A stretch of DNA of 12,433 bases from Treponema sp. (lineage in GTDB: Bacteria; Spirochaetota; Spirochaetia; Treponematales; Breznakiellaceae): NCBI GenBank assembly GCA_031281925.1, contig JAITES010000049.1:1-12433 (forward strand), written 5' to 3'. The translations under genes were made by a program, and so were the position numbers. The notes beneath the pieces are model-generated. The model did no database searches, was not told the origin of the DNA, and saw nothing but the letters and a program-made list of their open reading frames with translations. Numbering within the stretch: the stretch's first letter is position 1; every line of letters begins with the position of its first letter. Shown here piece by piece: positions 1 to 7,027 of the stretch.

Positions 1-1379
1 CGGGAGAGAGCCCCTTTACCCTGCCTGAATATTCCCTTTCGGAACTGGATAGATCCATGGCGGAGATCCAGGATCATCTGGCGGAGATAGAGCGGCAGTT
101 TGAAAGGCTTCCCAACCGCAGGGCGGTACTGGAAAAGGAAAAGGCTGAAAACGAGTCCCGTATCGAGTTTGAAATCGCCGTTTCCGGCATGGAAAAGATG
201 GATACGGACGATATAGAGTCTCCCCTGGCGGACGATCTTAAGGTTTCCTGGATTAGCGGCTACCTTCCCGCGGAAGATCTGGGACTTATAAAACGGGCTG
301 CTGCGGAGCATGGCTGGGCCTTTATGGCCGACGATCCTTTGCCGGATGACGATGTGCCTACAAAGCTCAAGAACAACAAACTGGTAAGCCTTATCAATCC
401 CCTGACCGACTTTCTTGAAGTTACGCCGGGTTACAATGAAGTGGATATTTCAGGCTGGTTCCTCCTCTTCTTTGTCATTTTTTTCGGGATGATTTTTGGC
501 GATGCGTTCTACGGCGCCCTGATTTTGATCGCCGGCATCGTGGGTGTCATCAAGACAGCCAAAAAAGGCGTTCCCCCGGTACTCAAGCTGCTCCTACTCC
601 TGGGCTTTTCCAATTTTGTGTGGGGCGTGCTGACCTGTTCCTGGTTCGGGCTTGAAATAGAAAAGCTTCCGCTTTTTTTACAGAACATATCCCTGCCGCT
701 TATTTCCAATGCACAGGCCGCTCAGGCCGAGTTGGCCGGTCAGGCTGATCTGGCTGCCCGGTACAGAGGCATCGTTCAGCAAAATCTGATGATTTTCTGT
801 TTTTCCCTTGCCTTGCTGCAGCTTTCCATAGGACACATCCTTGCAATTATCAAGACGAAGAGCCTCAAGGCCCTGGGGGATGTAGGTTCCCTGGCCATGC
901 TGGCGGGAATGTACTTTATAGTGCTTTCCCTGATAGCCAGCAACGAATACCGGCGCATTCCCCTTGTTATGCCGGCTGTGTATGTCTTTGCGGGCGGCTT
1001 TGTCCTCAACTTTCTATTCGCCAACTATGAGGGGAGTTTCGGCCGCTCGGTTTTGGAAAGCTGCAAGAATTTTATTTCGGTAGTACTCGGCATTGCCAAT
1101 GTGTTTTCAGATATTATGTCCTATATCAGGCTTTGGGCGGTCGGCCTTGCGGGAGCGGCAATCGCCTCTACGGTAGATGCCATGGCCGGGCCCATGCTGG
1201 GGCATTTCATCCTGTTTATCTTCGGGATAATTCTCCTGGTGTTCGGCCACGGCCTTAACCTTGTCCTGAATGTATTGTCCGTACTGGTACATGCTGTCCG
1301 CCTGAATACCCTGGAGTTTTCCGGCCATGCCGGACTTACGTGGGCCGGTCATGCGTATAAACCGTTTGCTAAAAAGTAG
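1..1379 (+). CDS. atpI: V-type ATP synthase subunit I (membrane stator subunit a), 5' partial
   Basis: The reading frame is open from the window edge (first full codon at 3), so the true start lies upstream; the ATG at 57 is internal. The product is the stator subunit of the membrane sector (V0/A0) of a V/A-type rotary ATPase, which forms the ion half-channels facing the proteolipid ring. The visible N-terminal part is the end of the cytoplasmic domain (for example VSWISGYLP), followed by about seven to eight hydrophobic segments. The family hallmark MSYIRLWAVGLA is present; its Arg (codon 1128-1130) matches the conserved arginine that works opposite the ring carboxylate. The C-terminal HAVRLNTLEF is also typical. 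The atpK gene follows after 72 bases, which supports the assignment. The other ATPase subunits are probably just upstream of the window. The gene symbol varies between organisms (ntpI, atpI). Confidence 0.95.
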   Translation, partial: GESPFTLPEYSLSELDRSMAEIQDHLAEIERQFERLPNRRAVLEKEKAENESRIEFEIAVSGMEKMDTDDIESPLADDLKVSWISGYLPAEDLGLIKRAAAEHGWAFMADDPLPDDDVPTKLKNNKLVSLINPLTDFLEVTPGYNEVDISGWFLLFFVIFFGMIFGDAFYGALILIAGIVGVIKTAKKGVPPVLKLLLLLGFSNFVWGVLTCSWFGLEIEKLPLFLQNISLPLISNAQAAQAELAGQADLAARYRGIVQQNLMIFCFSLALLQLSIGHILAIIKTKSLKALGDVGSLAMLAGMYFIVLSLIASNEYRRIPLVMPAVYVFAGGFVLNFLFANYEGSFGRSVLESCKNFISVVLGIANVFSDIMSYIRLWAVGLAGAAIASTVDAMAGPMLGHFILFIFGIILLVFGHGLNLVLNVLSVLVHAVRLNTLEFSGHAGLTWAGHAYKPFAKK

Positions 1380-1421
1380 TTCGCAGCTGCGAATTATTAA
1401 GGAGTTTCCTGTGGAAACCCC
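1380..1421 (+). promoter_or_regulatory. Two hairpins in the atpI-atpK spacer
   Basis: A perfect 14-base palindrome (1380-1393, TTCGCAGCTGCGAA) starts directly after the subunit I stop. It can be extended by weak pairs into the stop codon. A second hairpin pairs GTTTCC (1404-1409) with GGAAAC (1413-1418) around a TGT loop, with two further G-C pairs beyond one mismatch (1401-1402 with 1420-1421). It is followed by ATTTTAAAT, which is only a weak T-tract. I infer an RNA processing or stability element, or a leaky attenuator, between a stator gene (one copy per complex) and the ring subunit gene (many copies). A simple terminator is less likely because atpK has no obvious promoter in the 30 bases left. 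Confidence 0.4.
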
Positions 1422-1451
1422 ATTTTAAATAAGAATTCAGAGGAGAAAGGT

Positions 1452-1889
1452 ATGAACTTAGGCTTATTAGGTGCAGGTCTTGTGATGGGTATTTCCGCGG
1501 TGGGTTCGGCAATCGGAATCGGTATTGCCGGTCAGGCGGTAATCGGCGCATGGAAAAAATGCTATATCAATAATAAACCGTCGCCGATGACCCTGCTTGC
1601 TTTCGGCGGAGCGCCCTTAACCCAGACCTTCTACGGTTTTATATTGGGCTTGCTCTTTATGAAACCCGCTGCGATTGCCAATCCTGAAAACGGAGCCCTC
1701 TACCTCGGTATGGGCCTTGCCTCGGGTCTTGCCATTGCTTTCTCCGCCATTGCCCAGGGTAAGGCGGGAGCAGCCGGCGCGGACGCTACCGGCGAAACCG
1801 GTAAGGGCTTTGTCAATTACATGATGATAGTCGGTATCTGCGAAACCGTCGCCATTTTCGCGATGGTTCTCTCGATGATCAGTCTTTAG
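1452..1889 (+). CDS. atpK: V-type ATP synthase subunit K (proteolipid ring subunit)
   Basis: This 145-residue, very hydrophobic protein has four membrane helices (about 3-29, 46-70, 82-108, 119-144) arranged as two duplicated hairpins, the usual size and form of the V-type c-ring subunit. A good ribosome binding site (AGGAG, 1441-1445) lies six bases before the ATG. The ring carboxylate is Glu131 in GICETVAIF of helix 4; the first hairpin has Gln58 where a second carboxylate could be. Residues Thr57, Gln58 (PLTQTFYG), Gln102 (AIAQGK) and Glu131 line up with Thr64, Gln65, Gln110 and Glu139 of Enterococcus hirae NtpK, known to bind Na+. I therefore infer Na+ coupling. It probably forms one transcription unit with the upstream stator gene and with ispG, which begins right after its stop codon. 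Confidence 0.95.
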   Translation: MNLGLLGAGLVMGISAVGSAIGIGIAGQAVIGAWKKCYINNKPSPMTLLAFGGAPLTQTFYGFILGLLFMKPAAIANPENGALYLGMGLASGLAIAFSAIAQGKAGAAGADATGETGKGFVNYMMIVGICETVAIFAMVLSMISL

Positions 1890-1949
1890 TATCTGTCCGG
1901 CACTACGCGCGTAATCAAAATCGGCGGGTTTGAACATGTAGAACCTGTC

Positions 1950-3029
1950 ATGATCGGAGGCGATCATCCCGTGGTTATACAGACCATGTGGAAAGACCGC
2001 CTTTCTTTTTCGGATCTTGAAGACAAGGCCGCCAAAGTCCTGATTGAGCGGATCGACGCCCTTGCCGCCATGGGCTGCGGTCTGCTCCGTTTTGCCGTTC
2101 CGGACATGGAAGGCGCGGGGATTCTGGGGCGCCTGTCTTCCATGGTTTCCCTGCCTTTTACCGCGGACATTCATTTTGATTACAGGATTGCCCTCCGCTG
2201 CCTCGATTTTCCCATTGCAAAGATCCGCATCAATCCAGGCAACATAGGCAGCACGGACAAGGTCCGTCTGGTACTGGAAAAGGCGGCGGCCAGGGGAGTG
2301 CCCATCCGCATCGGGGTGAACGCGGGCAGCCTTCCCCTGGATTTGAGGCAGCTTGTCGATTCAGGCAGCCTCGACCCCGCTGCCGCCCTGGTGGAAGCCG
2401 CTGAACGCGAACTTGCCGTATTTGATCAATGCGGCTTTACCGCCGTTCTGGTATCCATGAAGGCTTCCTCGGCAGCCCAGACCATGAAGGCGAACCGGCT
2501 TTTTGCCTCCCGCCATGATGTTCCCCTCCACATAGGCGTTACCGAGGCGGGCCCCCTGATAGCCGGGGTAGTCCGCAATACAACGGCCCTTCTTCCCTTG
2601 CTCAGCGAGGGCACGGGGGATACGATCCGGATCTCCCTTTCCGATACGCCTGAAAACGAAGTTATCGCCGCCAAAGAGATCCTCGCCTCCGCAGCCGAAA
2701 TTGCCGCGGAGGAGGGCAGGGAAGGCGCCGCAAGTCGTCTCAGACAGCCCGCGGTTACCATTATTTCCTGTCCCCGCTGCGGAAGGCACAGTTTCGATAC
2801 CCATGCTTTTACGGAACGCTGGATGCCCAGGCTGTACAGCATGAAAAAGAGCCTTACCCTTGCGATCATGGGCTGCGCGGTTAACGGCCCCGGAGAGGCC
2901 CGTCATGCGGACCTTGGTATCACCGGGGCGGGGGACAAGGTTCTTATTTTCCGCCATGGAAAAGTTATCCGCACCATTGATGCCGAAGATGCCGATACTG
3001 TATTTGCAGAGGAATTGAATGGCGGATAG
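1950..3029 (+). CDS. ispG: 4-hydroxy-3-methylbut-2-enyl diphosphate synthase (IspG/GcpE)
   Basis: IspG converts MEcPP to HMBPP in the non-mevalonate isoprenoid pathway using a [4Fe-4S] cluster. Counting from the ATG at 1950, the TIM-barrel part carries FTADIHFDYRIAL (70-82), KIRINPGNIG (91-100), VSMKAS (168-173), LHIGVTEAG (193-201) and GDTIRISLS (223-231). The C-terminal cluster domain has Cys274, Cys277, Cys309 and Glu316 in CPRC and CAVNGPGE, matching the known cluster ligands. The ATG at 1950 has no clear ribosome binding site. The same frame is open back to the atpK stop (1887-1889), and the upstream residues (TTRVIKIGG, 1902-1928) look like the conserved first strand of IspG. The real start is thus probably upstream; the only near-standard codon there is CTG at 1893 (378 residues, close to the roughly 372 of E. 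coli). The 3' end overlaps the next gene by 11 bases. Confidence 0.93.
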   Translation: MIGGDHPVVIQTMWKDRLSFSDLEDKAAKVLIERIDALAAMGCGLLRFAVPDMEGAGILGRLSSMVSLPFTADIHFDYRIALRCLDFPIAKIRINPGNIGSTDKVRLVLEKAAARGVPIRIGVNAGSLPLDLRQLVDSGSLDPAAALVEAAERELAVFDQCGFTAVLVSMKASSAAQTMKANRLFASRHDVPLHIGVTEAGPLIAGVVRNTTALLPLLSEGTGDTIRISLSDTPENEVIAAKEILASAAEIAAEEGREGAASRLRQPAVTIISCPRCGRHSFDTHAFTERWMPRLYSMKKSLTLAIMGCAVNGPGEARHADLGITGAGDKVLIFRHGKVIRTIDAEDADTVFAEELNGG

Positions 3030-4182
3030 ACTAGGCTTAAAAACCAGGCGGATTCTTTTTTTCATCATCATTTTTTCTTTAACCTCCCTCCTGTATGCCC
3101 AGAGACAGGTTGAGCAGCCCTGGTGGTATACCCTGGAACAGGGAAAGCTGGCCTTCCGCTCCGCCTCCTACGGGGACGCCCTCCTGAGCTTTGAAGACGC
3201 CCGCAGGCAGAGACGGCAGATGTATACCCGCCTGGAGACCGAGTTTATCACTCTCCTTTCCCTCCCCGCAGTCCGCCGCCTGGGGGATTCCCTGGAACTG
3301 GTTGAACAATTTATCGAAGAGAGAAACTACAGTGAAGCCGGAGAGGCCCTTCGGGAACTGTACTACAGGGTTCCCCGCTCCGGCCTTAACAATTCCGTGC
3401 AGGCTGCCCTGAACGCTCTCGGCAGGCTCAAAGACTACCCCGAGGCGGAATACTGGATCGGAGAAACCTACCGCAGCGAGGGGGAGCTGGGAATAGCCAT
3501 CAATCAGTATCAGAAGGCCCTTGCCCAGCGTCAGCTTCTTGAAAATTCAGATCTTGAACTGGAACTTCTCTACAAAATCGCCGAACTTCGCCGTGTGCGG
3601 AGAGAGTATCCTGAAATGGAAAAAGTGCTTCTGGGTATCCTTTCCGGCATTCCTTCAGGCGGAGAGACGCCCCGGGACAGCCTCTGGAATCAGGATTCCG
3701 GTACTTTTGCAAAACAGGCCATGATGCATACACTGGAACGGGACGGCTTCAGCCGTTTTTTCACCCTTTACCGCTACAATAACCGGGATGTGGAAAAGGC
3801 TCACCGGCTTCTGGGCTTCTTCTTCTACAGTTCCGGCAGGCATAATTCGGCCCCGGATCACCTGATGTTTGCCTTTCTGATTCAGAATTCCCTCATTATG
3901 GAAGAACTTATCCACGGCCGTTTTGACTTTAGCTTTAGCACCCTTGATGATCTTATGGCGGAACTGAAAACCCGCCCCAATCTTCTCCAATACATCGAAG
4001 AAATCGAATACTACAAAACCGCCTACTACCTCGCCGCCTCCCTCTATGCCGCGGGGAAAACCGTCCCCGCACGGGAACTGTGGACCTTCCTTTCCCGGCA
4101 GGCCGATGCAGGAGAATGGGCCGTCCGTTCCGGAGGCCAGCTGGAAAAACCCTACATAGAACGGCCGCTGGAAAACTGGTGA
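3019..4182 (+). CDS. Exported TPR-like helical protein of unknown function
   Basis: This is a 387-residue protein with a signal peptide: basic start (KTRR), hydrophobic core (about 12-26), and a likely cleavage after Ala27 in LLYA-Q. It is probably periplasmic. The rest reads as alpha-helical TPR-like or Sel1-like repeats, for example QGKLAFRSASYGDALLSFE, NYSEAGEALRELYYRVP, YRSEGELGIAINQYQKALAQ, and AYYLAASLYAAGKTVPAREL near the C-terminus. Such repeats usually serve as protein-binding scaffolds. No catalytic motif is visible. The ATG has a ribosome binding site (AGAGGA, 3008-3013) inside ispG and overlaps the ispG stop by 11 bases, so translation is probably coupled. I do not recognise a specific family; an envelope assembly or cell-surface role is only a guess from the signal peptide and repeats. 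Confidence 0.85.
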   Translation: MADRLGLKTRRILFFIIIFSLTSLLYAQRQVEQPWWYTLEQGKLAFRSASYGDALLSFEDARRQRRQMYTRLETEFITLLSLPAVRRLGDSLELVEQFIEERNYSEAGEALRELYYRVPRSGLNNSVQAALNALGRLKDYPEAEYWIGETYRSEGELGIAINQYQKALAQRQLLENSDLELELLYKIAELRRVRREYPEMEKVLLGILSGIPSGGETPRDSLWNQDSGTFAKQAMMHTLERDGFSRFFTLYRYNNRDVEKAHRLLGFFFYSSGRHNSAPDHLMFAFLIQNSLIMEELIHGRFDFSFSTLDDLMAELKTRPNLLQYIEEIEYYKTAYYLAASLYAAGKTVPARELWTFLSRQADAGEWAVRSGGQLEKPYIERPLENW

Positions 4183-4255
4183 TGCAGGCCCGGACGGGGC
4201 GTGTGCAAAAAATAAAGTTCTAACAGCCCTGCATCTATTGTCATAAATGCAAGGG
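4181..4255 (+). promoter_or_regulatory. Competing inverted repeats after the TPR gene (possible 3' end structure)
   Basis: GATGCAGG (4181-4188, overlapping the stop codon) is a perfect reverse complement of CCTGCATC (4228-4235). The same central arm CCCTGCAT (4227-4234) can instead pair with ATGCAAGGG (4247-4255) with one bulged base. The two pairings exclude each other. No clean T-run follows either, so this is not a textbook intrinsic terminator; it could be a 3'-end stabilising structure or a Rho-linked end. Confidence 0.35.
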
Positions 4256-4262
4256 ATACCTT

Positions 4263-4292
4263 TTGGTAGTTTCTTCCATAATGTCGTATATT
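4263..4292 (+). promoter_or_regulatory. Candidate sigma-70-type promoter for the chemoreceptor gene
   Basis: TTGGTA (4263-4268) and TATATT (4287-4292) are separated by 18 bases at the edge of an AT-rich stretch (about 4276-4326). An alternative reading is TTCTTC (4271-4276) with TACTAT (4295-4300), also 18 apart. Either leaves a leader of about 90-100 bases before the ATG at 4395. I see no convincing sigma-28 type site (TAAA then GCCGATAA) of the kind often used for chemotaxis genes. Confidence 0.35.
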
Positions 4293-4394
4293 CTTACTAT
4301 TTTATTAATATATAGCGATTTTTAAACACTTGTCTCATGAAAGTGCCCCTGCGGCGAATTATAGTAAAAATAAGAGATCAAACGAAGGAATAGT

Positions 4395-6593
4395 ATGAAA
4401 ATTGGAAAAAAGCTGATCATCATGATTTTGGGCCTCACCTTTTCCGGAGTCGGAATCCTCCTGGGAACTGTTTTACGTATTTCCCAGAAACAGATTGCCG
4501 GGTTGATTAATAATGAACTGAAAAATTTGGGGGAGCATGAGGCCGCCGATATCGAGGCGTGGATGAACGGCCATTTTAACATGGTCAGATCCCTGGTACA
4601 CTCAATGGAAGCCTATGAAGAAGTGGAACCGTCCCAGCGCCGTTTCGTTCTTAATCTGCTGCTAAAAGCACAGGCCGAAAAAAACCCGGATATTGCGGCC
4701 GTCTGGCTCTGCTGGGAACCAAACACCCTGGACGGTATGGATGCCCAATACGCCAACACCCCCGGGACGGATAAGTCCGGCCGCTTCATCTCCTACTGGG
4801 CACGGACACCTGAGGGGCCCAAGTTATCGCCGCTTGTGGACTACGAGGTCAGCGGTCCGGGGGATTCCTACCTCATTCCCAAGAGAACCGGACTGGAAAC
4901 TGTTATGGAACCTTATTTTTATAATATCGACGGAATCGATACTCTGGTTACGACTCTGTGTGTACCGGTAAAAAAGAACGGCAAGACTCTCGCCGTTGCC
5001 GGCGTCGATATCGCACTGTCCAGAATTCAGGACGGGGTGGCGGCCATTAAGCCCTATGAAGGCAGTATCGCCGCTGTTTTTACCAACGGCGGCATGATAG
5101 CCGGCCATTTTGATCCTTCCAGGATTGGAGAATCCATGACTGTCACCGAAGCGGATATCATGGGCAGCCACATGTCCGATCTTGTACAAGCCGTAAAAAC
5201 GGGTTCCCTATACTCCTTCTCAAGCTCTGTTGACAACAATAACATAAAAAATAGCTTTAGGATCGTCAACATCCCTATTCCCGTAGGCGAAACCACTACT
5301 CCCTGGGCACTGTCACTGGGGGTACCTCAAAAGATTATCAACCAGCCGGTTTTAAGGATGCTCAAGGTAAGCGTTATCATAAGCGTGGTAATGCTCCTGG
5401 TCATAGCCGCGGCGGCCTTCCTGATCGCCCGGTCCATCAGCCGCCCCCTCAGGCACATGGCGAACGTCTTCGACAGCCTCGGAGAAGGGGATTTAACCAA
5501 GCGGATGAATCTAAAACGCAAGGACGAAATCGGAGATATCGCGAAGATCTTTAACGAAACCATTGATAAGATCAAGAACCTCGTGCTCACTATCAAAAAC
5601 CAGAGTACCGCGCTTTTTGACATCGGGAACGAGCTTGCCAGCAATATGACAGAAACCGCCGCGGCGGTCAACGAAATCACCGCCAATATCCAGAGCATCA
5701 AGGGCCGGGTCATCAACCAGTCGGCCAGCGTTACCGAAACCAACGCGACCATGGAGCAGATCACCGTTAACATCGAAAAGCTGAACGACCTTGTGGATCG
5801 TCAGGGAGAAAGCGTCACCCAGTCTTCTTCCGCTATCGAGGAAATGCTTGCCAATATCCAGTCCGTTTCGCAGACGCTGTCCAAAAACGCCGATAACGTC
5901 AAAGGACTGATGGAAGCCTCCGAGATAGGACGCATGGGATTGCAGGAAGTGGCCTCGGATATCCAGGGGATAGCCCGGGAATCGGAAGGGCTTCTGGAAA
6001 TCAACGCGGTAATGGAAAACATCGCCAGCCAGACGAACCTTCTGTCCATGAATGCCGCCATAGAGGCGGCCCACGCCGGGGAAGCGGGGAAAGGTTTCGC
6101 CGTAGTAGCCGACGAGATACGGAAGCTGGCTGAAAATTCCGGTGAACAGTCCAAGACGATTTCCGATGTGCTCAAGAAAATCAAGGACTCAATTGACAAG
6201 ATAACGAAGTCCACCGACAGCGTCCTAAACAAGTTTGAGGCCATAGACGGCGGGGTCAAGACCGTTGCGGATCAGGAGGAAAACATCCGGAACGCCATGG
6301 AGGAACAGAGCGCCGGGAGCAAGCAGATCCTGGACGCCATAGGCCAGTTGAACGAAGCAACCCAGACGGTTAAGGACGGTTCAAACCAGATGCTGGAAGG
6401 GAGCGAACAGGTAATCCAGGAGAGCAAGAACCTGGAATCCGTAACCCAGGAGATAACCAACGGGATGAACGAAATGGCCGTCGGTGCGGATCAGATCAAC
6501 TCGGCTGTGAACCAGGTCAATAGCATAAGCGTCGAAAACAAGGGAAGCATTGATATACTGATGAAAGAAGTGGCCAAGTTTAAGATCGAATAG
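4395..6593 (+). CDS. Methyl-accepting chemotaxis protein with Cache-type sensor
   Basis: This 732-residue transmembrane chemoreceptor controls CheA through CheW. It has a first membrane helix (about 7-28), an extracytoplasmic sensor of roughly 290 residues with double-Cache features (AVWLCWEPN, EPYFYNIDG, AVAGVDIALS), a second membrane helix (about 325-346), a HAMP linker (about 347-400, SISRPLRHMANVF), then methylation helices and the highly conserved signalling hairpin (about 538-586, SQTNLLSMNAAIEAAHAGE and GKGFAVVADEIRKLA). The C-terminus (KFKIE) lacks a CheR/CheB-docking pentapeptide. The usual Cache Trp-Tyr ligand pair seems changed: DSYLIPK has Ser where many Cache receptors have Trp, so an ordinary amino-acid ligand is doubtful. 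A ribosome binding site (AAGGA, 4385-4389) lies five bases before the ATG. The gene appears monocistronic. The ligand cannot be told from sequence. Confidence 0.95.
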   Translation: MKIGKKLIIMILGLTFSGVGILLGTVLRISQKQIAGLINNELKNLGEHEAADIEAWMNGHFNMVRSLVHSMEAYEEVEPSQRRFVLNLLLKAQAEKNPDIAAVWLCWEPNTLDGMDAQYANTPGTDKSGRFISYWARTPEGPKLSPLVDYEVSGPGDSYLIPKRTGLETVMEPYFYNIDGIDTLVTTLCVPVKKNGKTLAVAGVDIALSRIQDGVAAIKPYEGSIAAVFTNGGMIAGHFDPSRIGESMTVTEADIMGSHMSDLVQAVKTGSLYSFSSSVDNNNIKNSFRIVNIPIPVGETTTPWALSLGVPQKIINQPVLRMLKVSVIISVVMLLVIAAAAFLIARSISRPLRHMANVFDSLGEGDLTKRMNLKRKDEIGDIAKIFNETIDKIKNLVLTIKNQSTALFDIGNELASNMTETAAAVNEITANIQSIKGRVINQSASVTETNATMEQITVNIEKLNDLVDRQGESVTQSSSAIEEMLANIQSVSQTLSKNADNVKGLMEASEIGRMGLQEVASDIQGIARESEGLLEINAVMENIASQTNLLSMNAAIEAAHAGEAGKGFAVVADEIRKLAENSGEQSKTISDVLKKIKDSIDKITKSTDSVLNKFEAIDGGVKTVADQEENIRNAMEEQSAGSKQILDAIGQLNEATQTVKDGSNQMLEGSEQVIQESKNLESVTQEITNGMNEMAVGADQINSAVNQVNSISVENKGSIDILMKEVAKFKIE

Positions 6594-6641
6594 AGCCTGG
6601 CCGCTTGCCGTTTCCACAACAATGTCCGCCCCTTTCTTGAA

Positions 6642-6670
6642 TTGACATTAACACCCATATATAGTATCTT
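6642..6670 (+). promoter_or_regulatory. Strong sigma-70-type promoter upstream of the zinc-ribbon gene
   Basis: A perfect -35 box TTGACA (6642-6647) is followed after 17 bases by TATCTT (6665-6670, four of six matches). Transcription would start near 6677 and give a leader of about 79 bases. This is the best promoter match in the window. The preceding stretch from the chemoreceptor stop (6594-6641) shows no clear intrinsic terminator. Confidence 0.6.
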
Positions 6671-6680
6671 ATGTTTACCG

Positions 6681-6738
6681 AACCGGCAAAACGGAAGGCG
6701 TTGCCTTCTCTCCGGTTTTATGCGCCGCTATACGCGGC
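6681..6738 (+). promoter_or_regulatory. Structured leader with two hairpins before the zinc-ribbon gene
   Basis: Hairpin 1 has an inner perfect stem GAAGGC (6694-6699) with GCCTTC (6703-6708), loop GTT, and an outer arm AACCGG (6681-6686) with CCGGTT (6712-6717). It is followed directly by a short T-run (6716-6719), so it resembles a weak terminator or attenuator. Hairpin 2 pairs GCCGC (6724-6728) with GCGGC (6734-6738) around a five-base loop and ends six bases before the ribosome binding site GAGGAG (6744-6749). Both lie inside the predicted transcript. Their regulatory role is inferred. Confidence 0.45.
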
Positions 6739-6755
6739 AGATAGAGGAGTAAGCC

Positions 6756-6926
6756 ATGGCCCAGGCCAGTAAAAACTCACGTACTTCCAGCGCTACCCAG
6801 AAATTCTTTTGTTCCTGCGGCGGAGAAGTCAAGATGAAGACCCTTTTTGAAAACGGAAAGGTCAAGAATATAGCCGAATGTGATAAATGCAAGCGCACGG
6901 AACGCCGTCCTTCGGATTTTAAGTAA
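6756..6926 (+). CDS. Small zinc-ribbon-like protein, 56 residues, unknown function
   Basis: This short ORF (ATG 6756, TAA 6924-6926) has a strong ribosome binding site GAGGAG (6744-6749), six bases from the ATG, and its own promoter-like site. The product is basic and hydrophilic, with a Ser/Thr/Lys-rich N-terminus (2-16), then FFCSCGGEV with Cys19 and Cys21, and ECDKCKRTE with Cys42 and Cys45. The four cysteines about 20 residues apart fit a small treble-clef or zinc-ribbon fold like those of small ribosomal proteins or RNA-binding factors. The C-terminus is basic (KRTERRPSDFK). It sits just upstream of rpsT, but a terminator-like hairpin lies between. I do not recognise the family. It could be a small ribosome-associated or transcription-associated protein; the coding call itself is firm because start, cysteine pattern and ribosome binding site agree. 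Confidence 0.8.
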   Translation: MAQASKNSRTSSATQKFFCSCGGEVKMKTLFENGKVKNIAECDKCKRTERRPSDFK

Positions 6927-6947
6927 GACCCTGTTTATCCGGGGTCT
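6926..6947 (+). terminator. Weak hairpin at the stop codon of the zinc-ribbon gene
   Basis: AGACCC (6926-6931) pairs perfectly with GGGTCT (6942-6947) around a ten-base loop, starting at the last base of the stop codon. No T-run follows, so this is a marginal terminator or a 3'-end protecting structure. Confidence 0.3.
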
Positions 6948-6950
6948 GTC

Positions 6951-6956
6951 TATAAT
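6951..6956 (+). promoter_or_regulatory. Candidate -10 box for rpsT
   Basis: A perfect TATAAT lies 72 bases before the rpsT start codon, but no good -35 box is found 16-18 bases upstream. If it is used, the transcript would begin near 6963 and contain the hairpin at 6972-6996. Confidence 0.3.
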
Positions 6957-6971
6957 ATGGACACAGAGGCT

Positions 6972-7013
6972 GTTCCAAAACTTAGGTTTTTGGGACGGTT
7001 TTATTATTTTATT
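6972..7013 (+). terminator. Intrinsic terminator or attenuator before rpsT
   Basis: GTTCCAAAAC (6972-6981) pairs with GGTTTTTGGGAC (6985-6996) in a stem of about ten pairs with one G-U pair and one bulge, and a short loop. It is followed by GG and then a T-rich tail TTTTATTATTTTATT (6999-7013). It is the most terminator-like structure in the window. It either ends the zinc-ribbon transcript or, if the -10 box at 6951 is used, acts inside the rpsT leader as an attenuator. Confidence 0.55.
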
Positions 7014-7027
7014 AATTGGGGGTTATT

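Noticed and set aside
1617..2174. Long minus-strand ORF (185 codons) over atpK and ispG
   Set aside because: It lies opposite two clearly conserved genes, has no recognisable motif or ribosome binding site, and is explained by codon bias of the + strand.
4393..4400. Sigma-28 promoter expected before a chemotaxis gene
   Set aside because: In 4183-4394 I could not find TAAA and GCCGATAA-like boxes at the right spacing.
5640..6590. Possible internal repeats in the chemoreceptor signalling domain
   Set aside because: The periodic pattern is the usual seven-residue repeat of the chemoreceptor coiled coil, not DNA repeats.
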